7,473 nucleotides of DNA from Lachnospiraceae bacterium (GTDB taxonomy: Bacteria; Bacillota; Clostridia; Lachnospirales; Lachnospiraceae). Shown here piece by piece: positions 1 to 6,189 of this stretch; position 1 is the first letter of the stretch; each line of letters opens with the position of its first letter. The translations under genes were made by a program, and so were the position numbers. The stretch spans positions 1 to 7,473 of the forward strand of contig DMLD01000074.1 of NCBI GenBank assembly GCA_003453515.1, in the 5' to 3' direction. Below the pieces are notes generated by a model. That model was not told the DNA's origin and did not search any database. It was given only the letters and a program-made list of their open reading frames with translations.

Positions 1-2
1 GT

Positions 3-1109
3 TTTGTCGAAAAACTAAGCAACGTAATGCTGCTTACATATTTTTTAAACGGTGGGCTGTTTTTACTTCATACCGTATTTGCGATTATTTTCAGTTGGCT
101 TGGTGCGGAGATAATGTTTTATTATAATTTTCTCAGTATAGCCACATATTTTGTCTGTTTCTATCTGATCCAAAAGGGGTTGTCTTCTGTCTATGTCGTG
201 ATAATGTACGCGGAAATATTTATATTCATGGTATTGGGAACCATCAGTCTTGGTTGGGACTTTGGTTTTCACCATTACAGCTATGGTTTTTTGGTGTCTA
301 CCATGTTTGCTGATTTTTTTGTGGGAGCAAGGGAGAGGATGAAGAAAAGGACGTATATCCTTTCTGTTTTTGTGATTGCTGTTTATATTGGCATGAGAAT
401 ATGGACATGGCATCATCCGTGTATTGATACTGTTGATAATCCGAGGCTTATCAGAGTGTTCTTCGTGATCAATATTATTGTTGCCATGGGTTTTATAGCT
501 GCCTTTATAGTCGTTTACGCGAGTAACGCTTACCGTATGCAAAAAGAGCTTAATGAAAGAGCAACAAAGGATCTTTTGACCGGTCTGTCGAACAGAAGAT
601 ATATGCAGGGACTGCTTGATGATAAGCTGAAAAACAGGACAGATGAAAATATCGGAATAGCTATATTTGACATCGATTTTTTCAAAAAGGTAAATGATAA
701 CTACGGTCATGATGCAGGCGATATAGTTTTGCAGACTGTGGCAGGTATGCTTATGAGTACGAGAACCGATATTGTAGATATGATGCCGTCAAGATGGGGA
801 GGCGAGGAATTTTTGATGCTGTTTGTTCCGGTCAGACGGATAAGCACCGAGCAGTTTGAAAATGAGATAACTGATATATGTGAGGAGATCAGGATAAGAA
901 TAAGTCAGCATCCCGCCAGGTATATGGATGCAGACATTCCAATAAGAGTAAGTGCGGGTGTGACGGTTTTTAAGGAAGGCATGAATGAGAAATCATTTTT
1001 CAAAAAAGCAGATGACCTTCTTTATTATGCAAAGGATCATGGGCGCGATCAGGTCATAAATGAGGTAAGGAGACACATCTCAGAGCATTCTGAGGCGGCA
1101 AGAGGATGA
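3..1109 (+). CDS. Membrane-bound diguanylate cyclase (GGDEF domain), 5' end probably outside the window
   Basis: Probably makes cyclic di-GMP from two GTP at the inner face of the membrane. Numbering from the ATG at 27: about six hydrophobic segments (roughly 5-25, 31-50, 53-73, 84-100, 108-126, 143-166) form an N-terminal integral membrane sensor, followed by a GGDEF domain at about 178-345. Visible motifs are DLLTGLSNRR (182-191), FDIDFFKKVND (214-224, metal-binding Asp), GHDAGD (227-232), the active site GGEEF (258-262) and the closing ADDLLYYAKDHGRDQV. The active site is intact, so catalysis is likely. The inhibitory RxxD site before GGEEF is not conserved (DIVD at 248-251). The frame stays open from the ATG at 27 to the left edge, and no ribosome site precedes that ATG, so the true start is probably just upstream. 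I do not recognise the sensor as a named domain. The gene is separate from the operon that follows, which has its own promoter. Confidence 0.9.
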   Translation, partial: FVEKLSNVMLLTYFLNGGLFLLHTVFAIIFSWLGAEIMFYYNFLSIATYFVCFYLIQKGLSSVYVVIMYAEIFIFMVLGTISLGWDFGFHHYSYGFLVSTMFADFFVGARERMKKRTYILSVFVIAVYIGMRIWTWHHPCIDTVDNPRLIRVFFVINIIVAMGFIAAFIVVYASNAYRMQKELNERATKDLLTGLSNRRYMQGLLDDKLKNRTDENIGIAIFDIDFFKKVNDNYGHDAGDIVLQTVAGMLMSTRTDIVDMMPSRWGGEEFLMLFVPVRRISTEQFENEITDICEEIRIRISQHPARYMDADIPIRVSAGVTVFKEGMNEKSFFKKADDLLYYAKDHGRDQVINEVRRHISEHSEAARG

Positions 1110-1207
1110 TACGGATACACTGATTTGATCAAAGTTTTTGGGAAAGCACTCAATTTTTTTTAAAAATAATTCAAAAAAAGATGAAACATCCTAAGTTAAC
1201 GAGATTA

Positions 1208-1236
1208 TTGACATTAACTCAAAAAAATGGTATAGT
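1208..1236 (+). promoter_or_regulatory. Sigma-A-type promoter for the Asp23-nusB-aroE-ispA operon
   Basis: TTGACA at 1208-1213, a 17-bp spacer and TATAGT at 1231-1236 match the housekeeping consensus at 11 of 12 positions, with transcription expected near 1243. A/T tracts at about 1150-1180 could act as an UP-like or curved element. A TTAAC pair (1196-1200 and 1214-1218) flanks the -35 box and might be an operator, but that is speculative. Confidence 0.8.
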
Positions 1237-1269
1237 GGAACAAGAATAACAAAATGGAGGTTACCTGTT

Positions 1270-1626
1270 ATGGATAATACAAATGAAGAAGGAATCGGGG
1301 AGATCCGTATTGCAAACGAGGTCGTTGCTGCAATTGCAAGCATTTCTGCCAGTGAGATAGAGGGAGTTGAGACGCTTACAGGTCAGATCAAAAATGAGCT
1401 TGTGGGCAGATTTGGCTCCAAGAAGAATGCCAAGGGAGTAAAGGTTGAAGTTGATGATAACAAGGCTATAGTTGAGATTGAGATCACAATGAAATATGGT
1501 TATAGCATTCCGGAGACCAGTGCGAGAGTTCAGGAAAGAATATCGCAGGCGATCAATGAGATGACCGGTCTTGAGGTTGAGCGTGTTGATGTTAATATCG
1601 CCGGAGTGGCGTTGCCTAAGGAGTGA
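1270..1626 (+). CDS. Asp23/Gls24 (DUF322) family protein, YqhY-like
   Basis: Small 118-residue protein of the Asp23/Gls24 family. It opens with the characteristic GEIRIANEVVAAIASISASE and runs through EGVETL, a central EVDDNKAIVEIEITMKYG strand region and an amphipathic helix (VQERISQAINEMTGLEVERV) ending in VNIAGV. There is no signal peptide or membrane segment, so it should be cytosolic. The start ATG is preceded by GGAGG (1256-1260) at 9-nt spacing, and the promoter above places it first in the operon. The position directly before nusB matches Bacillus subtilis yqhY, a member of this family that has been linked to acetyl-CoA carboxylase/fatty-acid metabolism; whether the role is the same here is inference. 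Other paralogues in the family are envelope or alkaline-stress proteins, so the molecular function is uncertain although the family call is firm. Confidence 0.88.
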   Translation: MDNTNEEGIGEIRIANEVVAAIASISASEIEGVETLTGQIKNELVGRFGSKKNAKGVKVEVDDNKAIVEIEITMKYGYSIPETSARVQERISQAINEMTGLEVERVDVNIAGVALPKE

Positions 1627-1657
1627 TAATAGTTTATTTAATGATTGGATGATAATA

Positions 1658-2074
1658 ATGAATCGACATGAACTTAGAACCTGCTTGTTTCTCTTGCTAT
1701 ATCAGAAAGAGTTTTACTCTGAAGATATGTATGAGGAACAGCAGGATATTTTTCTGAATGAGCTTAAAAAAGAGGATCCGCTGACTGATGAGGATCGGGA
1801 ATATCTTGAAAAAAGCATGAACAGGATAGATGCTGTTCTTCCGGATATAGATGAGAAGATATCCGGGGCTTCCAAGGGATGGAAGTTAAACCGTATCGCG
1901 AAGGCTGAACTGGCTTGCTTAAGGCTCGGAATATATGAAGCACTCTATGATGACAATGTGCCGGTAAAGGTGGCTATTGATGAGGCGGTAGAGCTTGCCA
2001 AGGACTATGGCAGGGATAAAGGATATGCTTTTGTTAACGGGATACTTGATACCGTGTGTGAACAAGGAGAATAA
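1658..2074 (+). CDS. nusB: Transcription antitermination factor NusB
   Basis: NusB is an all-helical RNA-binding protein that, with NusE (ribosomal protein S10), binds boxA and helps prevent premature termination of rRNA transcripts. The 138-residue product is of normal family length. It begins NRHELRTCLFLLLYQKEF and contains the conserved C-terminal blocks GWKLNRIAKAELACLRLGIY (74-93) and VPVKVAIDEAVELAKDYG (101-118), ending FVNGILD. An in-frame extension back to 1571 overlaps the preceding gene and has no NusB character, so it is rejected. The ATG at 1658 gives the canonical N-terminus; ATG 1649 would add only MII. The ribosome site is weak for either (only GGAT at 1647-1650). The start lies 31 nt after the Asp23-family stop, so translation may be partly coupled. 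The end overlaps the aroE ribosome site. Confidence 0.93.
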   Translation: MNRHELRTCLFLLLYQKEFYSEDMYEEQQDIFLNELKKEDPLTDEDREYLEKSMNRIDAVLPDIDEKISGASKGWKLNRIAKAELACLRLGIYEALYDDNVPVKVAIDEAVELAKDYGRDKGYAFVNGILDTVCEQGE

Positions 2075-2077
2075 TAT

Positions 2078-2848
2078 ATGGATTACGGGCTGATCGGAGG
2101 GAAACTTTCTCACAGCTATTCAAAGGAGATACATGAGAGGCTTGCTGATTATACATATGAGCTGTGTCCTCTTGATGAAAACGAATTTGAAGGGTTTATG
2201 TCTCGTCATGAGTTTAAGGCGATCAATGTGACGATACCTTATAAAAAAAAGGTGATACCGTTTCTTACCGGGTCAGACAAGGGCGCTGAGGCTATAGGAG
2301 CCGTAAATACAATAGTAAATCGGGATGGAAAGCTCTATGGTTACAATACTGACTATATGGGCTTTAATTATATGCTGAAAAAACATGATGTTGATCTTGC
2401 CGGGAAAAAGGTGCTTGTTATCGGAAACGGCGGCGCCGCACAAGCCATTAAAGCATGTGTAAGGGATGCCGGGGTCGGTAGTATGGTCATTGTCAGAAGA
2501 TCCGCGGATGATGAGTCACTTAGCTACGATGAGCTATATGCCGATCATACGGATGTAGATGTGATCATAAACACTTCTCCTGTGGGGATGTATCCTGATG
2601 TTGATTCATCTCCGATAGAGCTTGAACGGTTTGAAAAATGTACCCATGTTTTGGATATCATATACAATCCCATTGAAACAAAGCTTACGGCAAAGGCGAA
2701 GGAGCTTGGGATGATAGGGATAACCGGACTTGAGATGCTCATAGCCCAGGCTAAGTATGCAGTGGAGATTTTTTTGGATACAAGCATAGATGATTCAAGG
2801 ATCGATGAGATATATTTAGAGATGAGTGAAGATTTAAGGAAATACTGA
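2078..2848 (+). CDS. aroE: Shikimate dehydrogenase (AroE)
   Basis: Catalyses NADP(H)-dependent interconversion of 3-dehydroshikimate and shikimate in aromatic amino-acid and chorismate synthesis; cytosolic. The 256-residue product starts with the substrate-binding segment GGKLSHSYS (7-15). The catalytic lysine is K56 in NVTIPYK (50-56), and the paired catalytic aspartate is D92 in GYNTD. The Rossmann glycine loop is GNGGAAQA (116-123), followed by an arginine pair at 140-141 that fits NADP phosphate binding. NTSPVGMYP (165-173) and GLEMLIAQA (217-225) complete the active site. The ATG lies 8 nt after AAGGAG (2064-2069), which is inside the end of nusB, and only 3 nt separate the nusB stop from it, so the two are in one transcript and probably translationally coupled. 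Finding aroE between nusB and ispA departs from the usual order, where folD and xseAB genes occur. YdiB-type paralogues are possible, but all AroE catalytic motifs are present. Confidence 0.93.
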   Translation: MDYGLIGGKLSHSYSKEIHERLADYTYELCPLDENEFEGFMSRHEFKAINVTIPYKKKVIPFLTGSDKGAEAIGAVNTIVNRDGKLYGYNTDYMGFNYMLKKHDVDLAGKKVLVIGNGGAAQAIKACVRDAGVGSMVIVRRSADDESLSYDELYADHTDVDVIINTSPVGMYPDVDSSPIELERFEKCTHVLDIIYNPIETKLTAKAKELGMIGITGLEMLIAQAKYAVEIFLDTSIDDSRIDEIYLEMSEDLRKY

Positions 2849-2890
2849 TCATATCAATGGTTCACAGACCGGTAAAGTAAGGAGGCAGAT

Positions 2891-3841
2891 TTGGAAGAGC
2901 TTACGATTGCGCAGTTTGAGAAGAAGGTCGCTCAGATCGAGGAAATACTTAAGAATGCACTGCCGGAGGAGTCCGGATACGCCAAGACCATTTATGAGGC
3001 TGTAAATTACAGTATTATGGCGGGCGGGAAAAGGCTGCGTCCCTTGCTGATGCATGAGATGTTTTGTCTTTTCGGCGGTGGAGACGAGACTGTACTTCAT
3101 CACTTTATGGTGGCTATGGAGATGGTACACAGCTATTCTCTGGTGCACGATGATCTGCCTGCGCTCGATGATGATGATATACGCAGAGGACGTCCCTCAA
3201 CGCACAAGCAGTTTGGTGAGGCAATGGGGATACTTGCCGGTGATGCACTCTTAAACGGAGCGTATGAACAGATATCAGAAGCCTTGATGGCTATACAGTC
3301 GCGCGAGATCGTAGGCGCTATTGACAGAAAGGAGCAGATGAGGCGCGCTGTCGTAGCTTTTGAAAAATTCTCCGGATGTGCCGGCGTCAACGGTATGATA
3401 GGTGGTCAGGTCGTGGATGTCGAGAATACCGGCAGGGATATCGATACGGATATGCTTCTGTATATATATCGCGGAAAGACAAGTGCTCTTATCGCTGCAT
3501 CCATGATGGTTGGCGCTGCACTTGGAGGAGCTGATGAGTATACGCTTCAGATGATAGAACGCATCGGGTGTGATATAGGCATGGCTTTTCAGATCAGAGA
3601 TGATATTCTTGACATGGTCGGTGATGAGTCTAAGCTCGGTAAGCCTACTCACAGTGATGAGGATATGAATAAATTCACCTATGCAGCCAAGCACGGTATA
3701 GAAGAGAGCGAAGAGGCTGTCAAACAGTATACCGCACAGGCGCTTAAAAGACTGGATGCTCTGCCGATTGTTACATCAGGGATGGAGACTAAGGATTTTC
3801 TTAGGAGGCTTTTCCTCTTCATGGCGGAGAGGGATCACTGA
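2891..3841 (+). CDS. ispA: Polyprenyl (farnesyl/geranyl) diphosphate synthase, IspA-like
   Basis: Condenses IPP with DMAPP and GPP to give C10/C15 diphosphates, precursors of undecaprenyl carriers and quinone-type lipids. The 316-residue product has GGKRLRPLL (45-53), the first aspartate-rich motif D87 D88 LPAL D93 followed by DDDIRRGRPSTHK, GDALL, GGQVVDV (171-177), RGKTSALI (194-201) and the second aspartate-rich motif in FQIRDDILDMVGD (233-245; D237, D238, D241). The DDxxxxD insertion with Tyr/Ser at the fifth and fourth positions upstream (SYSLVHDDLP) is the bacterial type II farnesyl diphosphate synthase pattern, so C15 product is favoured; exact chain length is inference. The start is TTG: AAGGAGG (2879-2885) lies 5 nt upstream and an in-frame stop sits at 2873-2875, so no longer form is possible. 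It is 42 nt after aroE and is the last gene before the repeat-rich gap. Confidence 0.93.
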   Translation: MEELTIAQFEKKVAQIEEILKNALPEESGYAKTIYEAVNYSIMAGGKRLRPLLMHEMFCLFGGGDETVLHHFMVAMEMVHSYSLVHDDLPALDDDDIRRGRPSTHKQFGEAMGILAGDALLNGAYEQISEALMAIQSREIVGAIDRKEQMRRAVVAFEKFSGCAGVNGMIGGQVVDVENTGRDIDTDMLLYIYRGKTSALIAASMMVGAALGGADEYTLQMIERIGCDIGMAFQIRDDILDMVGDESKLGKPTHSDEDMNKFTYAAKHGIEESEEAVKQYTAQALKRLDALPIVTSGMETKDFLRRLFLFMAERDH

Positions 3842-3849
3842 CCGCAGTT

Positions 3850-3883
3850 GGCAGTGAGCTGACCTACCTGTCAGCTTGCTGCC
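3850..3883 (+). repeat. Strong stem-loop just after ispA
   Basis: GGCAGTGAGCTGAC (3850-3863) pairs with GTCAGCTTGCTGCC (3870-3883) over 14 bp, including two G-U wobbles, around a 6-nt loop. It starts 8 nt after the ispA stop. No T-run follows, so it is not a classical intrinsic terminator. It may stabilise the 3' end of the ispA transcript or simply belong to the repeat element. Confidence 0.65.
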
Positions 3884-3884
3884 C

Positions 3885-3993
3885 GTCGGACAGATAACTG
3901 CTGCCACCGGTCAACTCACTGTCAACTGCCGGACAGCTCACCGCAATCCGCCGGATAGCCAACTGCCGTCCGCCGGACAGCTCACCGCAATAT
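3885..3993 (+). repeat. Degenerate ~22-bp tandem repeats (five units)
   Basis: Units begin at about 3885, 3907, 3928, 3950 and 3972. The last three keep an exact 22-bp period. Units three and five share the identical 20-mer GCCGGACAGCTCACCGCAAT (3928-3947 and 3972-3991), 44 bp apart. Unit four shares the GCCGGA-AGC core, and unit one resembles unit four. The last unit is also the left arm of the palindrome. Confidence 0.7.
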
Positions 3994-4125
3994 ATGTTTT
4001 TTTTCGGGGGTACGCTTGCGCCCGTCGTAACCGCAGCGGTGCACGCATTGAAAATACCAACGCTGCGCACCGGCGCTTACGAAAGCCCCCTCAAACTAAA
4101 CATATATTTGCTCCGTGAGCTGTCC
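3975..4125. repeat. ~150-bp imperfect palindrome (long inverted repeat)
   Basis: The outer arm GGACAGCTCAC (3975-3985) is the exact reverse complement of GTGAGCTGTCC (4115-4125). The next block ATATATGTTT (3990-3999) matches AAACATATAT (4098-4107). GGGGG (4006-4010) faces CCCCC (4086-4090), GCGCC (4018-4022) faces GGCGC (4072-4076), and CGGTGC (4037-4042) faces GCACCG (4067-4072); the last two right-arm blocks share one base. All blocks are nested in order around a centre near 4050-4057. As RNA this would form one long rod with small internal loops. Confidence 0.75.
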
Positions 4126-4145
4126 TGAGAGTAGTTACTGTCAGG

Positions 4146-4287
4146 TGATATGGCATGGGAAACCATGAGGGAGATTTGTCATGAGCCTTCATATACGATT
4201 TGTCCGTAGCTATAAGAGATATTTGACAAGTGGAGTTTTGTGCCGAGATGGGTTATACAATGATTTTTAATTAAGAAGGTATGAGTA
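4146..4287 (+). promoter_or_regulatory. dxs upstream region with possible weak promoter and small hairpin
   Basis: This region carries signals for dxs but none is strong. TTCATA (4188-4193), 17 bp and TATAAG (4211-4216) form a plausible weak promoter. A perfect TTGACA at 4223-4228 has no -10 box at a usable distance (TATACA begins 25 bp later). CATGG-GAAA-CCATG (4154-4167) is a 5-bp hairpin with a GNRA-type loop. GATTTGTC occurs twice (4173-4180 and 4197-4204). No known riboswitch was recognised. Confidence 0.3.
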
Positions 4288-6177
4288 GTGAGTTGTTTAC
4301 TTGATCAGATAGTGAAGATGAACGATATCAAGAGGGTGGATCCCTCTGATTATAAGCAGCTTGCCAGAGAAATCAGGCTGCGACTTGTTGAGACGGTCAG
4401 TGAGACAGGCGGGCATCTGTCCGCAAGTCTGGGTGTGGTCGAGCTGACCATGGCGCTTCATCTTGTCCTTAAGTTTCCCGAGGACAAGCTCGTATGGGAT
4501 GTGGGTCATCAGTCCTATGTACACAAGATGCTCACGGGGCGTGCGGATGAGATGTATACGCTAAGGCAGTACGGAGGACTGAGCGGTTTTCCGGATATCA
4601 GAGAGAGTGAAGCGGATGCTTTTTGTGTAGGACACAGCTCCACATCTATATCTGCTGCGCTTGGGTTGGCTAAAGCGAGAGATCTAAAGGGAGAGACCAA
4701 CAAGGTGTTCGCGGTCATAGGTGACGGCGCGCTGTCAGGGGGGATGGCTTACGAGGCAATGAACAATGCTGTCGAAACCAATACCGGGTTGGTCATTGTA
4801 CTAAACGACAACAAAATGTCTATCGCTCCGAATGTCGGCGGGATGTCCAATTATCTGGGTCAGCTGCGCGCCGATAAGAGGTATCGCAACTTAAAGGACA
4901 GGGTCGAGGAGGCGCTCGACCGCATACCGACTGTAGGTGTCCCTCTTGCGAACAGGATCAGGCGTACCAAGGATTCTCTTAAGCACATGCTGCTTTCGGG
5001 GATGCTTTTTGAGGATATGGGTCTTACCTATATCGGACCAATAGACGGTCATGATATAGAGACCATGAGGGAAGCATTCGAGACTGCTGCCTCCATGAAG
5101 GATGAGGCGGTCATCGTTCATGTTGTGACCAAGAAGGGCAAGGGCTATCCGCCGGCCGAGAGACAGCCCGATAAGTACCACGGTATCGGTGCTTTTGAGA
5201 TAGAAACAGGAGAGCCGTACGAGGGCGGTGAAGATTCGCCGGCGACCTATACCGACATATTCAGTGCATGGCTGTGTAACAGGGGAGAGCTCGATGAAGC
5301 CTTGGTTTCCGTCTGTGCTGCGATGCCTGATGGAACGGGTGTTACGGATTTTTCGGAAAAATATCCCGACAGAGCCTTTGATGTAGGGATCGCCGAGGAG
5401 CATGCCGTCACATATGCGGCGGGGCTTGCCGCGGGTGGATTGAAGCCGGTGGTATCGATATACTCGACATTTTTACAAAGAGCATATGACCAGATCATAC
5501 ATGATGTCTGCAATCCTGCATATCCCGTTATATTTGCCATTGACAGGAGCGGTATAGTCGGGCATGACGGAAGGACGCATCAGGGAGTGTTTGACCTGTC
5601 ATATCTGGGGTCAATGCCGGGCATGACGATCATATCGCCGATGGACGGAGATGAGCTCATAGCTGCCTTGGACTTTGCCGCGGAGCTTTCCGGTCCCGTG
5701 GCTGTGAGGTATCCGAGGGGAGAAGCCTTTTGGCTGTCCGATGCCGGATCAAGACCCGAGTTTAAGCTTGGCAGAGCAGAGGTGATAAGAGAAGGTCATG
5801 AGGTCGTTATCTTTGCGGTAGGTGATATGGTAAAGACAGCTCTTGAAGCGGGAGATATGCTTGACGAGGACCTGATAAGAACGACGGTTGTCAATATGCG
5901 TTTTGTGAAGCCCTTTGACAACAAGCTAGTTGATGAGCTCATACCATCACACAGGGTCGTTGTGGCTCTTGAGGACAATGTCAGCAGCGGCGGCTTCGCT
6001 CAGATGCTGGGTCATTATATCGCAAGCAATAATATAAAGACAAAATGCTATCTTCCGATGTCACTTCCGGATGAGTTCATACCGCACGGAGACAGTGCTA
6101 TGCTCTACAGTAAATACGGACTGGACGCGGCCTCGGTCGCTGATAGGATAAAGGTTGCACTGAAGGATCGGGTTTAG
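4288..6177 (+). CDS. dxs: 1-deoxy-D-xylulose-5-phosphate synthase (Dxs)
   Basis: Thiamine-diphosphate enzyme that condenses pyruvate with glyceraldehyde 3-phosphate to DXP, the first step of the MEP isoprenoid pathway and a source for thiamine and pyridoxal; cytosolic homodimer. The 629 residues are full length. Domain I shows TGGHL (H43), GHQSYVHKMLTGR (H74), the thiamine-diphosphate motif GDG (145-147) with NDN (173-175), and GPIDGHD. Domain II has the catalytic glutamate E370 in GIAEEHAVTYAAG and DRSGIVGHDGRTHQG (H431). Domain III follows from about 490. The GTG start is chosen because AAGAAGG (4273-4279) lies 8 nt upstream and the resulting LLDQI opening matches Dxs N-termini; ATG 4318 would lose that segment. 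An ATG at 4281 is in another frame. dxs is separated from ispA by the repeat element but close to nadK (12 nt), suggesting a dxs-nadK unit. Confidence 0.95.
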   Translation: MSCLLDQIVKMNDIKRVDPSDYKQLAREIRLRLVETVSETGGHLSASLGVVELTMALHLVLKFPEDKLVWDVGHQSYVHKMLTGRADEMYTLRQYGGLSGFPDIRESEADAFCVGHSSTSISAALGLAKARDLKGETNKVFAVIGDGALSGGMAYEAMNNAVETNTGLVIVLNDNKMSIAPNVGGMSNYLGQLRADKRYRNLKDRVEEALDRIPTVGVPLANRIRRTKDSLKHMLLSGMLFEDMGLTYIGPIDGHDIETMREAFETAASMKDEAVIVHVVTKKGKGYPPAERQPDKYHGIGAFEIETGEPYEGGEDSPATYTDIFSAWLCNRGELDEALVSVCAAMPDGTGVTDFSEKYPDRAFDVGIAEEHAVTYAAGLAAGGLKPVVSIYSTFLQRAYDQIIHDVCNPAYPVIFAIDRSGIVGHDGRTHQGVFDLSYLGSMPGMTIISPMDGDELIAALDFAAELSGPVAVRYPRGEAFWLSDAGSRPEFKLGRAEVIREGHEVVIFAVGDMVKTALEAGDMLDEDLIRTTVVNMRFVKPFDNKLVDELIPSHRVVVALEDNVSSGGFAQMLGHYIASNNIKTKCYLPMSLPDEFIPHGDSAMLYSKYGLDAASVADRIKVALKDRV

Positions 6178-6189
6178 GGGGGCGCATAT

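Larger units (their letters stand above)
3841..4145. repeat. G+C-rich composite repeat/palindrome element between ispA and dxs
   Basis: This ~300-bp stretch begins at the ispA stop codon and contains no credible gene. Three parts can be seen: a 14-bp stem-loop (3850-3883), degenerate tandem units of about 22 bp (3885-3993), and an imperfect palindrome (3975-4125) whose outer right flank (4126-4145) resembles the reverse complement of the first tandem unit (3886-3906). G+C is 64% over 3901-3990, against 48% at the end of ispA and about 40% upstream of dxs, with the + strand strongly C-rich in the left half. The combination resembles a MITE-like or structured-RNA intergenic repeat. I do not recognise it as a named family and see no transposase or clear target-site duplication. 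Confidence 0.7.

Noticed and set aside
63..710. Long minus-strand open frame (215 codons)
   Set aside because: Lies opposite the well-supported diguanylate cyclase gene, has a low-complexity His/Lys/Ile-rich translation and no family resemblance; a shadow frame.
1110..1200. Intrinsic terminator after the diguanylate cyclase gene
   Set aside because: Only an A/T palindrome (TTTGATCAAA, 1124-1133) and T-runs are present, with no G+C-rich stem before a T-tract.
1571..1657. N-terminal extension of NusB
   Set aside because: Overlaps the preceding gene, and the first 29 residues do not resemble NusB; the start at 1658 gives the canonical N-terminus.
3885..3993. CRISPR array
   Set aside because: Units are contiguous with no unique spacers and are degenerate; no cas genes are present.
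3876..4118. Open frames within the repeat element (80 codons on +, 68 codons on - at 3864-4070)
   Set aside because: They run through tandem repeats and the palindrome, lack ribosome sites and have repeat-derived composition.
3841..4145. Complete insertion sequence
   Set aside because: No transposase or fragment of one, and no target-site duplication I can identify; at most a non-autonomous element.
4126..4287. c-di-GMP (GEMM) or TPP riboswitch before dxs
   Set aside because: A GNRA hairpin and a GGAAACCATG segment invite the idea, but the conserved cores of these riboswitches are not seen.
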